64,000 nt of DNA from Sergeia podlipaevii (Eukaryota > Euglenozoa > Kinetoplastea > Trypanosomatida > Trypanosomatidae), in contig JASANZ010002270.1 in assembly GCA_030849805.1 (NCBI GenBank), positions 1 to 64,000 on the forward strand, read 5' to 3'. Within the stretch, counting starts at the first letter, position 1. Each line of letters opens with the position of its first letter. Positions 9,851-20,148 of this stretch are shown piece by piece. The notes beneath the pieces are model-generated. The model saw nothing but the letters and a program-made list of their open reading frames with translations. It did not search any database and was not told where the DNA came from. The translations under genes were made by a program, and so were the position numbers.

Positions 9851-11938
9851 GGCAGGAGCAGGAGCAGAAGCAAGAGCGGCTGCGCCAGCGCTTGGAGCGG
9901 AGGTAGCAGTAGTCACAGCCATCGGGGTGGCGACAGTAGCAGAAGCAGGTACGGTAGGAGCAGCAGCATTGCCGGAAGCAACAGAAGACTGTCCAGCAGT
10001 GGGTGTGACGCGAGGAGTAGGCAGCTGCACCTCAGTGGCTGAAATGGCAGGTGAGCAGCATGATGTTGTGGGGGTGATGCGCGGAGAGATCGCGTCAAGG
10101 GGCGGCACAGCAGGCACGTCCTTGTGTGCCATCACTGGTGGAGTGGGCTCTGTCGTCATACTCACTGGAACAGAAGGACTATCCCCAAGTCTTACTTCCT
10201 TGCATCCCGGTTGCTCGCTTATGATGGCGGATAAAGCAGCAGTATCCATGCCCTTCACGTTTTCTTGGCAAGGTACAGCAGGAACTTTCGGGTTACTAAC
10301 TTCTGCCCGAAGTGCATTTGCTTCTTCTGGCTGCGCAGGCAGTGTGGCAGCATCTCCACAAAAGTCCTCATGAGAGTCCGCCGTAGTAGTAGTAGGGTTG
10401 ATCATTACGTTCAAGTTCTGGGCCTGCTTCCTGTAGTCGCTGGATTGCTGGGCAGACCCCGTCTCTGTAACACTCAGCCCAGCCCCTTTTTCTTCTTCAC
10501 TACTGCCCTTTGTTTGCTTAGTCGCGGGGGCCGGGAACTCTAAAGGTCGGAGCGCAACACGCAGCGGCCGCCCTGCTTCATTCGATAATGCAATCCATTC
10601 TCTAAGACTGCCGTCATCGCAAATGGTGTGCTCACCGCCAGAGAGCGCAATCACCTCCGTCGTTGATTGTGCGTCCCCACCAAGGAGGTTCAGGCACTCC
10701 CTGTGAAACCGATCAAATAGAGGCACTTCTTGCCTTCCATAGGTGAACGAAAGCTCAAGATCGTTGGCAGCGTGTTTAGGCTGAGACGCACAGCGCACAC
10801 GTACGGTGACTTGACGGGGCTGTCCCTGCAACGGCAAAGAAGTAGTAGGAGATGCCTGAGGTGGCGCGGACTCCGACGGAGCAGGGCGTGCGGGAAGTGT
10901 TGCTGGATTGGTGGGTGGCGTCGGCACACGGGGCGATGAAACATCTGTGGCTGCAGCAGCTGCACCTTTGGAGGATGCAACTGGAGCTGCACTTGCTGTC
11001 CTTTCAGAAACTGGCTTTGGCTTGTTCTGTGAGGGCGACTTTGCTGGTGTTGACTGTGATGACGCTCTTTTGCAGTCCTTCTTCTGCAAAGACTTGCTTG
11101 GAGACTGGTCACGTGTCATAGAGCTCTCCTTCCTTGGCGCCTTGGGACCTGTCTTTATAGGTGTCTTGGGGTTCGCTATTTCGCGCGAGGATTTAAGAGT
11201 ACCCCTGTCCGGCGATTTTGGACTCATCTTCTCTGATACCTTTGGGCTGGCTGCCTGAGACAATGGTTTGTGGCTCTCACGGTCAGTGTTCGCCTTGGGG
11301 ACCTCCTCTACAAGTTTCTCAGCAGCTGGAGTGGCCTTTATCTCAAGTACGTACGTAAGTTTGCATGTGGTGCGCTCCTTCGCGTGTTGCCGCAGGAGTT
11401 CGCGTGCCGCCCTATCTGATGTCAATTGGGCTGTGATGGTGCGGTCGTCACTGATAGTCGAGATGCGCATCTTCGCGTCAGTGGGCGCATTTGCAATGGT
11501 GTCATACACAGCCCTCTGCAATGCCAACAACACTCCCGTTAGAGGAATCACAAACGTCTTTTCCGTTACATCCGCATTCGGATTCGGCGCAGACTGTAGC
11601 GGAGGGAAAACAAGCAGCTTCACCAGATCCGTGTCAAAGTAATCAGACGCAAACACACTGCGCGCATCCCCACCACCCTGTATCGTGACATCGAACGTCA
11701 TCATTTCCCTCTTGGCGGTGAAGTACTCCTTCACTAAGGACTCGCTCGATAAAAGAACAAGCGCACCGTTCTTTATCTCAGGGCATGCCACCTTAAACTC
11801 GAACGACATGCTCTGAAGACGCATGTCCTGCTGCCGAAGCACGTCAGTGACGGCCTTCACACTTGTCGGAAGTGTCTCCAGCTGGAACGAGCGCTGCATG
11901 ACGTTTCCGTCACTTCGCACAATCAAAATGCACTTCAT
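7742..11938 (-). CDS. large protein with beta-grasp (PB1-like) segments and an Ala/Pro repeat
   Basis: The protein has 1398 residues and I do not recognise the family. The N-terminal 85 residues, a second segment near 130-205, a third near 375-465 and a fourth near 860-960 each look like a beta-grasp unit of PB1 or ubiquitin-like type: two strands, a helix, then an acidic turn (for example CDDGSLREWIALS) and a last strand. Between them lie a Lys/Ser/Pro-rich linker at about 210-370 and a low-complexity Ala/Pro/Ser repeat at about 666-804. The C-terminal 430 residues are mostly helical, with a basic end containing KRKIHYRYRYH and PAKKAVVK. PB1 modules mediate head-to-tail scaffolding, so a scaffold role is a guess. 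No membrane span or catalytic motif is seen. A trans-splice AG near 11982-11983 fits the start chosen. Confidence 0.7.
9525..9940. repeat. in-frame Ala/Pro/Ser-coding tandem repeat
   Basis: Degenerate GCAGGA/GCGGCA hexamer-type repeats encode about 139 residues that are almost all Ala, Pro and Ser on the minus strand. A higher-order duplication is visible: the 20-mer gcaggtgcagcattagcagg occurs at 9606 and again at 9804, exactly 198 bp (66 codons) apart. The array is probably length-polymorphic. Confidence 0.9.
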
Positions 11939-12961
11939 AGATAAACAAAGAGAAAAAAAAAAAAGATAAAGTTGCGCTTTTCTTTAAAGAAGAAAAAGAA
12001 ACTTCCCTACTTGTTTCTATTGAAACCGGTGTTTTCTTCGCAGCAAAAGTGCACAAGGAGTGCGATCGTTAAAGCTTTGATAGAAACTAAACAAGTGATG
12101 AACACTGTATAATTTTCGTGTGTGTTTGTATATACCCTACAGCGTAATATCTGCCTTGGGCAATCGCAACCTTCACAATTGCTTCTACTATGGTAAATTG
12201 TATAAAGTGAAAAAAAAAAGAGAAAAAAAAAAAAGATGGGCCAATCAATGAAACTCACTTGACAGCTAACCGACAACTTTCGGCAAGAGTCACATCAGGT
12301 ATGCAGAGAAACAACAACAGAAAAACTTCTACTGAGGTACATACGCACAGCAACTCTGAACAATAACTCATAATTAGTGCTTTCATTTATTTTTCTTCTT
12401 TTGAAGCGCATTCCAACTTTGAAGACGCTGCTTGGGCATAAAACTACCTTGTTATTTATCCGACGCAAAAATGAACAATAAATAAATTTAAAAAAAAATA
12501 AAATAAAATATAAAAAAGAATCTTTGTTAAAGTCACAAAACTGATACAGATACTCATGACCTCTGCATTCGCCCGTACGATATGCCCGAGAGAAGTAAAG
12601 CCCAAAGTATGTTAAAATATCAGTGTAAAGATAAAAACAAAATCAGATCAAAGAACATGAAAAGATAAAGAAGAAAAATATACGCATTCTTCGGAAAATG
12701 AAAGAAATATATGGTGCGCCTACTAGGAAGCAAAAAAGAGGGAAAAAAAAAAAGCATTGCCCACTACTCCTTTCCCAATTATTATTATTTTTGTTTGCGG
12801 CTTCCGTTTACACTTCATTCTAAAGAACTGAAGTTAAAGAAAAATCACAGTACTATATTGTTGTTTTGCTAAAATATGTACGTATATGAACCCACGATAT
12901 CTCAAAAGTGTGTAAAGGTCATCCCGCCATTTCTTTAGCGCTACTGATATGCTTTATTTTT
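11939..12961 (-). other. 1.0-kb intergenic region
   Basis: AT-rich spacer between the TMTC-like gene and the 1398-residue gene. Pyrimidine tracts for the minus strand lie at about 11951-11966, 11987-12001, 12210-12236 and 12740-12754. The AG at 11982-11983 is a candidate acceptor for the downstream gene. No coding signal is seen. Confidence 0.55.
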
Positions 12962-15586
12962 TTAGAAGTTAGCTCCATCCAAACCTGGAGAGCAGTGAAG
13001 AAGCTTCCTTGCCTCAGTCAAGTTACCAGCGGTGAGCGGCTTCTCCCCAATCCCTTTCGCGGCGTGTAGTATGTCAGCATTCATCTCTGTCTGATGAGAT
13101 GCAAAGGCATTCTGTACATTAGAAATCTCCCTATCGAGAAGGTGCGGAAAGGAGCTCCGCAATGCAGCGGCGTGCTCAACGATATCCACTATACTGCAGT
13201 ACTGGCGTAACAACAGCTCGAAATGCGCCGCGCGGGCAATATCCCTGGCCTCTTGGGATCTTTGCAGCGGCTCGACCTCAGACGCAAAGTACCCAAGCAG
13301 CCGCACAAGCGACACGTAATCTCGCATTCGTATGGGGTAAGTGGCGCTGATATGGGGTTTAGCCTTGAGAGTAGCACGTGCACCCCAGTCTGTGCTGCAG
13401 CGCTTAGCGCCGTCGAGTAGTTGGAGAAGAAGGTCTTCCGTGTCTGCGTCTGTGATGGGCTGCAGTGCAGTGGCTTCCTCATCCCCCTTGCTCTCTACTG
13501 GGCTCGCGCTTGCCAAGTGGCACTCCCGGAATGCCGAGGCGGTGTGGTAGAGCGTGTTACAATAGTTATCCGACCCCACAATACGGTTAGAATCATCGCT
13601 CAACCAGTAAGTGCCAGACTTCTCCCAAAAACTGAGCGCCTTGCGCAAATACGGATAAGCCTCGCACGGTTTCCTGTCCTGCAGCAGAACCAGCGCGGCA
13701 GTGCGCGTGAATAAAGCTTTGATGGCAGACGAGGGCACCACCTCTGCGTTGTCAAGAAGTTGTTCATGCGTCGTCATATTAGCGAATATACCTGCTCGCA
13801 GTGATTCCATGGCTGGGAAGCACAAGGTCATGCTAAATGCATCAGCGGCACACTCACGAATTAGTTTAAAGGCACGACGAGTGTTGCGGCGCTGTAACTC
13901 GTACGTCGCGAGATAGTAAAGTGGATCTTTGAAGTCCGGATCCAGCGAGTACCCCTTTTCAAAAATCTCTGCCATCTCTTCTGTTATGTTCCTCTGCTTC
14001 ATCACCATGGAGGTGGCCAATTGGTAGTACGACTTCCCACTAGTAGGGCACACTTCAATAGCAGCCCTAAAGAGCGTCGTATCGTCGTGCCACTCGTTGC
14101 TGCGCTGGAATGAAATAGCGGACCACCACAACACAAGCGCCAGGAGCAACGCGACTGCCACGCGCGGCTGTGATGAGATGGCTATGAAGAGCCCAAAGAC
14201 GTAGAGAAGAACCGCACCGACGGACGGTGCATAAAGACATCGCTCAGCAATAAAAGTACCCACACGTACAATCAGATGGCTTACAGGCGCGTAGGGGATC
14301 GCGAGCCACAGCATTGCCATCAGTAGGACAAGCGCGCGCCGGCTTCTGTGGCGTACAACATAGTAGACAGTGGTAGCGAACACAACAAAAAATACGGCGG
14401 TGGCGACGGCAAAGTATGGCACGCGGGGGTCTGAGAGGCTCTCCAGAAAGGGGATACAGTTGTAGCTGTACTCACAGCACAAGCGTGTAGGCCAGAAGAG
14501 CAGTTCAGCATTCTTCATTTGGATCACCCAAAGCATCGCCAGCCAGCTCCAACGACCCGGTGGAGTAAAGTACTGCGGGTTCTCGGTGCGGCGAAGCAAC
14601 GGGCTCTTAGCCAAGTCGACAAGACCCAGATGAGAAGCTCGAAACAAAAAATACGACAGTACAAACATAACAGAAGCTGCCACAACTGTCGCTGTCTGTC
14701 GCCTTGTACAGAGTCGCATCCACAGCATGACGCCAGCATGGCACGAAAAGATGCCAGCAAATGTGACGCCGCTGTCTTTGCAGAGAACACCGACCGCCAT
14801 CAGTACAAACATCAACGAAAGAAAAAGTGCTCTAGGTATTCTTGTGTACCATGGTTGGTGTGACTGCCCTTTCTGTGTCGTCCCACATCGAGAAGCAGCG
14901 GAAGCAGCATGGGTGGAGCAAGTGCTGCGCTGTTTGCGCACTGGCATCAGGTAAAAGTGCACGCACAAGAAGGCAAGGAGGCCAAAGAAGAAGGAGAGAA
15001 GCTCGCATCGCCCCACAATAGAGGTGACAGAGTCCACGTGCACGGGATGAGCAGTAAATAAAAGCATGGCCAGCCCTGGAGGCCCGTAAGTGTACAAGTC
15101 TTGCATCGAATTCCCCGCCGCCCCATCCTCTGATTTGGCATCGTCAAAAATAAAACGATTGTATATGCGCGTGACAAAGTAAATGAGCATGGCATTCATA
15201 GTTGCAAAAATGTAGTTAAACGCGTGCAAGAACCAGGGCACATGGCGGTAGCCCATAAGCCAGTGCTGGATGCGAAAGGTAAGAATACAAAGTGGTCGAT
15301 AAGATGCGTTGGACGCAATGTGGTTAAGATCATGACCCCAGAAATCGTGGCGGAAAACATCTGACAAGGCGGTCCCATTTGCGGCGGAGTCAGGATTTTT
15401 GGTAAGTGCAAGATGATCGTCAAAAACTAGTTGGCCACTCATGCCAGTGCTGAACACCACCGCCGCCAGTGCGCATTCAGTGGCAAGTACAACAGAATCT
15501 TTAGGTTGCAGTAAAGACCAAACACTGCGCTGCTGAGATGTGGCTGCCTCCGTGTTCGTTGAAACGCTGGATCGCCTCTTTGACAT
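12962..15586 (-). CDS. TMTC-like polytopic membrane protein with C-terminal TPR-like repeats
   Basis: The 874-residue protein has about nine or more hydrophobic spans in its first 500 residues, then a soluble helical-repeat tail of TPR type. The first loop carries the TMTC/PMT-type signature: GQLVFDDH with the two Asp at about 56-57, then KNPDS, DFWG at 81-84 and SYRPL at 95-99. TMTC proteins are ER membrane O-mannosyltransferases of the GT-C fold that modify cadherin-like domains in animals; the Asp pair is in the position used for catalysis. The acceptor in a trypanosomatid is unknown. I chose the ATG at 15586. A frame upstream to 15658 is open, but it translates the polypyrimidine tract into poly-Phe and lies before the probable splice acceptor. 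Confidence 0.8.
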   Translation of the reverse strand: MSKRRSSVSTNTEAATSQQRSVWSLLQPKDSVVLATECALAAVVFSTGMSGQLVFDDHLALTKNPDSAANGTALSDVFRHDFWGHDLNHIASNASYRPLCILTFRIQHWLMGYRHVPWFLHAFNYIFATMNAMLIYFVTRIYNRFIFDDAKSEDGAAGNSMQDLYTYGPPGLAMLLFTAHPVHVDSVTSIVGRCELLSFFFGLLAFLCVHFYLMPVRKQRSTCSTHAASAASRCGTTQKGQSHQPWYTRIPRALFLSLMFVLMAVGVLCKDSGVTFAGIFSCHAGVMLWMRLCTRRQTATVVAASVMFVLSYFLFRASHLGLVDLAKSPLLRRTENPQYFTPPGRWSWLAMLWVIQMKNAELLFWPTRLCCEYSYNCIPFLESLSDPRVPYFAVATAVFFVVFATTVYYVVRHRSRRALVLLMAMLWLAIPYAPVSHLIVRVGTFIAERCLYAPSVGAVLLYVFGLFIAISSQPRVAVALLLALVLWWSAISFQRSNEWHDDTTLFRAAIEVCPTSGKSYYQLATSMVMKQRNITEEMAEIFEKGYSLDPDFKDPLYYLATYELQRRNTRRAFKLIRECAADAFSMTLCFPAMESLRAGIFANMTTHEQLLDNAEVVPSSAIKALFTRTAALVLLQDRKPCEAYPYLRKALSFWEKSGTYWLSDDSNRIVGSDNYCNTLYHTASAFRECHLASASPVESKGDEEATALQPITDADTEDLLLQLLDGAKRCSTDWGARATLKAKPHISATYPIRMRDYVSLVRLLGYFASEVEPLQRSQEARDIARAAHFELLLRQYCSIVDIVEHAAALRSSFPHLLDREISNVQNAFASHQTEMNADILHAAKGIGEKPLTAGNLTEARKLLHCSPGLDGANF

Positions 15587-15622
15587 GTTTAGAAAAAATG
15601 GTAAAAAAAAAAAATATGAATG

Positions 15623-15653
15623 CTTACATAAACACACGTAGAAAAAAAAAAAG
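15623..15653 (-). promoter_or_regulatory. candidate trans-splice acceptor of the TMTC-like gene
   Basis: On the minus strand a T-rich tract (complement of about 15641-15653) is followed by the first AG at 15623-15624. The mature 5' UTR would be about 36 nt. It would exclude the ATG at 15658, which supports the start at 15586. Confidence 0.55.
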
Positions 15654-15726
15654 AACAATGATCATACAAATGAGATGAATTTTCCTTCGGTAGTCCAGGA
15701 CGACTATTTATGAACTGGCCAGTGTT

Positions 15727-15753
15727 TTGTTGTTGTTGTTGTTGTTGTTGTTG
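15727..15753. repeat. (TTG)9 trinucleotide microsatellite
   Basis: Nine uninterrupted TTG units in the spacer upstream of the TMTC-like gene; it reads CAA on the transcribed strand. Confidence 0.9.
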
Positions 15754-16016
15754 CTGTTTTAAAGCAACAGTGATAGAAAAAAAAAGAAGTATCAGATATC
15801 GAGAGAAAACAAAGTGGTGTAGCAAGAAGATTAGGGGAAAATACAAGCAGAGGGTATATATATGTGCGCAATTGAAGGCAAGAAACTACCTCTGGAAGCA
15901 AAATAGCGTGCTGACAGATTTTCTACAAGATGAAAAATAAAGTAAAGGGAATATATCGATGTTGTTTTGAAATGGACTAAACAAACAACAACAAAAAAAA
16001 AAATAGCAGATAGTAC

Positions 16017-18287
16017 TCATACACTACTTAACTCCTCGCGAAGAATTGCAAAATAGCGCTTCTGTTGAATTACCTTTTCGTCTACAAGTGCCTCTAGCTC
16101 CAACACAGAAGCTTCAAGAGATAGCAGCCTCTTCTCAAGCTGCACTCTACTGTAGGCGCCGTACCGAAGAAGGTCGTCAGCCTCACTCTCAGACACGCAA
16201 GCGCGCGCCACATGGCCAACAGTCTCAGCGATTGCCCTCTGCGTCGTCAGTAGATCCTCCACAACGCGCATCGACACGTCTTCCCGCTGTGTGAAAAGTT
16301 GGATTTTCTTCTGTAGAGGCTCCACTTGCGAGGCAATCTCGCGTCGGGCCTCCTCAGCTCCTCGCAGACTCTCAAGCGACTGTTGCATCTGTGAGATGGT
16401 CTGCATGGCCTCGTGTAGCTTCGCCTCCATATCAAATACACGCGAAGTATCAACCGCAACAACATCGGCTGCAGTTTTGGCTGCCTCGAGAGAGCGTCTT
16501 AGCATGGCCACCTCCACCTCACTGCTCTCTAGTAGTTTTTGTGTGCGTTCCGCCTGCGCCACAGCCTCCGCGCGGTCTGCCTCAGCCTCCGCTAGAGCCG
16601 CCTCACACTCTCGCCGTGCAGCCCGTTCCGCAGTGAGCTCTTCCTTGAGTCGCTGAACAAGTGGTGGTGCAGTATCCATTGCATCTCCCTGCTCACGCAG
16701 TGCTTGTAACTCCTCGCACCTGTCCAATAGCAAGTCAGATACATCGTCCAGAGTGTCCAGCGGGGCAGACGGTTGTAAGGCCGCGCGAGCAGAGGCCAGA
16801 ACCGTGCCTGCGCTCTGTTGCAAGATGCTGAGGCGGCGAGAATCTTCAAGCATCAATTCAATACCGGCTAGCAAGAAGGCAGCTCCACTATCATAGTTAT
16901 CCACTTCGTCATCGTGTTCATCAGAAAGACGTGTGATCGCATGGTGGAGTACACCAAGCGCGTCAGCAACGCAGGCAACATCTTGTGCACACTCCTCGTT
17001 GTCTATTTCAGGCGGCCAGCCCTCTACTGGACGACCCCCCTCTGCCATGTTAGCAAGCTGCCTTAATACACCCACAAGCTGCTGCCGAGCTATCACTCCA
17101 TCCCGTCGCCCACGCACATCCCCCTCACTGTCAGTGTCCTCGTTCCCTGATAATAAACTCCGCGTCACCCGCTCTGTCACCAAAAGAGAGCTCACCTCCC
17201 CAGTAGTGCGATCGACTCCCCACACAGGAGTGTGAGCTTTCGTAGGACCCCTGCATAACGTCTGGGAACCTGCGTCAGGAAGCATGAAAGACCCCTGCAA
17301 GTCCCCGCTAGAGGCCTCCCACACGCGCACCTGACGATCCCCTGCGTAGCTCCAGACACTACGGCCGATGCCCATTGTAAAGATGCACTGCACTGCGTTC
17401 GGGGTGTGGGCAGCAATGACTGTCACCTCACTCGCGCCGCCGCCATCCCCCTCCCTCTCGCCAGCGCCACAGCAGACAAGAGGGCATATGACTATATTAC
17501 CTGTGTCGGTACCAACCCATAACGCACCATGCGGTAGCAACACACCGCACCCCACCACAGGAGCGCCATGTTGTTGTGTGTCCCAGCCAAGTGTCCCAAA
17601 CTCTGCCGTTACATCGCGCTCATCTACAAGGCTCCACACATCCACATTGCCTTCTATCGAAACGGAAAACACATGGCCGGTAGAAGCCGCTGTAAACAAG
17701 CAAGACACCGCCCCAGTAATGCGGAAGAGACCCAAAGCCCTTGGAGGTACAGCCGTGGTCGGCGACACAGCGGCAAGCGCATCACTCCAGTCCATGAGCA
17801 GCACTTCACTGCATTCACCATCGTAGCACGCCACGAACATTTGCGTGGCGGCGCCGGTGGAATTGCTTGAATGAAGACAAGCACACGTAACTGACATGCC
17901 GACTTCCGTTTGGCTAACGATCTGCCTCACATTGTGTGTGGCAAAAACCGCCATGGAGCCCCTACTAGTCACCACACAGGCATACTCTATGCTACCCTCA
18001 GTCATTAAAAATAGTATGCTTTGAATGAACTGCCCCTGAGAAGAGCGAACCTCGTAGATGGGAGAGAGACTTTGAGATGGTGAGTGAAATGTGGTGATTG
18101 GCTGGCAGTTGATAAAGTCATCCACCACACTGGCTGGTACATGAAAGATGGAAAGTCGGTCTCTGCCCACGCCCCATAGAGCCCCAGTGGAATCACAGTA
18201 CACTTCAGCAAACGCAATCTTTTCATTGGAGGTGTTCATTCCAATGGGGAGTACCCCTCGCTGGACACAACGTGGCGCGTCTACCAT
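16017..18287 (-). CDS. WD40-like propeller plus coiled-coil protein
   Basis: The 756-residue protein has an N-terminal half (about 20-400) of beta-rich repeats resembling WD40 blades. Clear blade ends are GNVDVWSL and RQVRVWEAS, and hydrophobic starts such as GALWVGTDTGNI and RSVWSYAGD recur. The region from about 530 to 750 is a strongly predicted coiled coil, rich in Ala/Glu/Arg heptads (for example LKEELTAERAARRECEAALA). Such a layout suits a scaffold in the flagellum, basal body or vesicle transport; the sequence does not say which. A Gly-rich acidic loop near 280 interrupts the propeller. The ATG at 18287 is the first of the frame; a second Met at residue 17 is possible. No catalytic motif is seen, and I do not recognise an orthologue by name. 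Confidence 0.7.
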   Translation of the reverse strand: MVDAPRCVQRGVLPIGMNTSNEKIAFAEVYCDSTGALWGVGRDRLSIFHVPASVVDDFINCQPITTFHSPSQSLSPIYEVRSSQGQFIQSILFLMTEGSIEYACVVTSRGSMAVFATHNVRQIVSQTEVGMSVTCACLHSSNSTGAATQMFVACYDGECSEVLLMDWSDALAAVSPTTAVPPRALGLFRITGAVSCLFTAASTGHVFSVSIEGNVDVWSLVDERDVTAEFGTLGWDTQQHGAPVVGCGVLLPHGALWVGTDTGNIVICPLVCCGAGEREGDGGGASEVTVIAAHTPNAVQCIFTMGIGRSVWSYAGDRQVRVWEASSGDLQGSFMLPDAGSQTLCRGPTKAHTPVWGVDRTTGEVSSLLVTERVTRSLLSGNEDTDSEGDVRGRRDGVIARQQLVGVLRQLANMAEGGRPVEGWPPEIDNEECAQDVACVADALGVLHHAITRLSDEHDDEVDNYDSGAAFLLAGIELMLEDSRRLSILQQSAGTVLASARAALQPSAPLDTLDDVSDLLLDRCEELQALREQGDAMDTAPPLVQRLKEELTAERAARRECEAALAEAEADRAEAVAQAERTQKLLESSEVEVAMLRRSLEAAKTAADVVAVDTSRVFDMEAKLHEAMQTISQMQQSLESLRGAEEARREIASQVEPLQKKIQLFTQREDVSMRVVEDLLTTQRAIAETVGHVARACVSESEADDLLRYGAYSRVQLEKRLLSLEASVLELEALVDEKVIQQKRYFAILREELSSV

Positions 18288-19008
18288 GTGTGTGTGTGTG
18301 CTGTCCTTTTTCTATGGATTGAAGCTTATGAAAAAGCAGTAGTAACTGTTTTTTTTTTTTAAGAAGAAGCAAAGCCTCACTTGTAAAAATATGTAGTCTA
18401 TATGAATATGAGGAGTCTATGTATGCACAGATGCACAGAAACCGTACCGTCCGACTTGATGCGAGAATGACAGCTGTCCCTCACAGAAGGCTATCTATCA
18501 TAAAGAGCAAATATACTCCCTCCCTCTCTCTCTCTCTTGTACTCGAAACAACCAAAAAAAAAAAAGCAAAGCAAAGGACAACGAACAACAAGTGGTGAAA
18601 GTGTCAATGAAAGATAGACATGTAGAGGCAGGTAGCCTCTACACAGAGAAAGAATATATATGTATACGAAAGCATCGCGATCATAGACACAAGAATAAGT
18701 GTGTCTCTGTATTTCAAGTTGGTGGTGCTACTGTCTTTATGTTTGTGGTTGTGTTGAGAGGGACACATTGAATAGCTGTTCCCTCCATATAGGCAAAAAA
18801 AAAATGTGTGAGACTACAACAAAAAGCAAAACGCATCTGCTCGTCACACATGTATGCATATATCAGCTAATGAACATCAAGATAAGGAGATTCTTAAAAA
18901 GAAAGGAAATCCCAAGTGGCACAAGAAAGCATTCACCAAAAAAAAAAAAAAAATGCCTGATCTCTTCCCAAAATATGTGTTTCCTCCACTTTTGGTTGCC
19001 ACGCAAGG
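18288..19008 (-). other. intergenic region between the LRR and WD40 genes
   Basis: It holds a GT run at about 18288-18301, a TC-rich stretch at about 18517-18538 and A-runs at about 18553-18564 and 18938-18953. The A-runs are pyrimidine tracts for the minus strand. No gene is seen. Confidence 0.55.
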
Positions 19009-20148
19009 TTAGCAATGAAGCACACTGCCGTTTCGCGGCAAAGGAGTCAGAAATGCTCCAGTAATGGGAAATGCCCCGGTGGGCCTACGAGCGTATAGAG
19101 TAAACAAAAACTCATCCCAGTTGATCGTCATGGTCTCATCAAGCCCAAGTCTCTCCTTGAGAGTGGCAAGGCTCGAGTCCTTCGGTGCATCCCCATAGAG
19201 CCTAGAGAAAATTGCGTATAGATCCTTTACATGGATAAAGCCACCGGCAAGACCAGCGGCTGGGTCCATGTTAAACTCGGCGAAGACGCTCTTCAGGTCA
19301 CTAATAAAACCGGGACTGTATTCGCTACCATCGATAAGAATGACAACGAGAAAGGCCTCCCAGTGCACTCTTTTTTCCGGCACCCGCGACTCGAGAGCCT
19401 CGAAGAACTCCTCGGTGTAGTTCCCAGTGTCGTGCTCCAACCCCAGTACACGCAGACGCTCCTTAAAGCCGGCCGCCAAGCAGCTGGCGGGCACCATCCC
19501 ATCATAGCCGCTCTCCCCCGCGGTGGCAGCAGCCGTGTCCTCAAAGAAGCGCTTCATTGCTCTGATGTATATTGCATTAGGGTGCATGCTAGGGGCGAGC
19601 GCTTTCTCCTGCATTCTGTACATGGCAATTGCATTCTTGCGGGTTTGCATAAAGATTGCATCCAAAGTGGGTTGCTGTACGCTCGTGCGGCGCAAGCCCA
19701 CATAGGTAATGCGCGGGTTCCTCTGCACCAGCTCCGCGATGCACATGGCGCCGCTCCACGAGATGAACTCGTTGTTGCTCAGCTCAATCTCCTCCAGCGC
19801 TGGGTGAAACAAAGTCATCTGTGCCAGATGCCACAGCGTATCATTGTTGAGATAGTTGTCCGCAATGTTCAGATACAGAAGACGTGGCAGTCGCTTGCAC
19901 AGCTCCAGCACTGGCCTCGCCCCCTTCGCGCCAACGTAGGTATTGGAAAGATCGAGAGAGGTGATGCTGTCCCACGCCCCCACTGCACTAGGGAATAGGC
20001 TAGCAACAGGCAAAATGGGCTTGCAATCCATGTGTTGCGAGAGAAAAATATACGCGTCACGCGGGGAGAATGTGTGAAACTCGTACTGCAACTGCTGTAC
20101 GTCATACGGCTTTGTGGCCATCAGCCGTGGGTCCGACTCTTTGGGCAT
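19009..20148 (-). CDS. leucine-rich repeat protein with EF-hand-like C-terminal region
   Basis: The 379-residue protein carries RNI-type leucine-rich repeats over about residues 60-160: SLDLSNTYVG, LYLNIADNYLN, IELSNNEFIS and YVGLRRTSV, one per roughly 28 residues. The second half (about 195-365) has paired helix-loop-helix segments with acidic loops resembling degenerate EF-hands, for example around SVFAEFNMDP and TINWDEFLF. None shows a full calcium-binding loop. This layout is common among trypanosomatid flagellar proteins, but location is inference. The start at 20148 follows directly after a textbook splice acceptor. An upstream open frame reaching 20325 merely translates the pyrimidine tracts into Phe/Leu runs. 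Confidence 0.75.
   Translation of the reverse strand: MPKESDPRLMATKPYDVQQLQYEFHTFSPRDAYIFLSQHMDCKPILPVASLFPSAVGAWDSITSLDLSNTYVGAKGARPVLELCKRLPRLLYLNIADNYLNNDTLWHLAQMTLFHPALEEIELSNNEFISWSGAMCIAELVQRNPRITYVGLRRTSVQQPTLDAIFMQTRKNAIAMYRMQEKALAPSMHPNAIYIRAMKRFFEDTAAATAGESGYDGMVPASCLAAGFKERLRVLGLEHDTGNYTEEFFEALESRVPEKRVHWEAFLVVILIDGSEYSPGFISDLKSVFAEFNMDPAAGLAGGFIHVKDLYAIFSRLYGDAPKDSSLATLKERLGLDETMTINWDEFLFTLYARRPTGAFPITGAFLTPLPRNGSVLHC

Larger units (their letters stand above)
15587..16016 (-). other. intergenic region with a TTG microsatellite
   Basis: This spacer holds the splice acceptor of the TMTC-like gene, a (TTG)9 run and a poly-A run at about 15991-16000. No gene is seen. Confidence 0.6.

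Noticed and set aside
9436..9873. Leu-rich minus-strand frame resembling a membrane protein
   Set aside because: It is another frame of the same hexamer repeat; the Leu/Pro alternation comes from the repeat, not from a gene.
9327..10373. 348-codon plus-strand frame rich in Gly/Ala/Glu, antisense to the 1398-residue protein
   Set aside because: It exists only because the Ala/Pro repeat lacks stop codons in several frames. The minus-strand frame is four times longer, non-repetitive outside the array and continues through it.
15587..15658. N-terminal extension of the TMTC-like protein from an ATG at 15658
   Set aside because: It would translate the polypyrimidine tract as poly-Phe and lies upstream of the probable splice acceptor.
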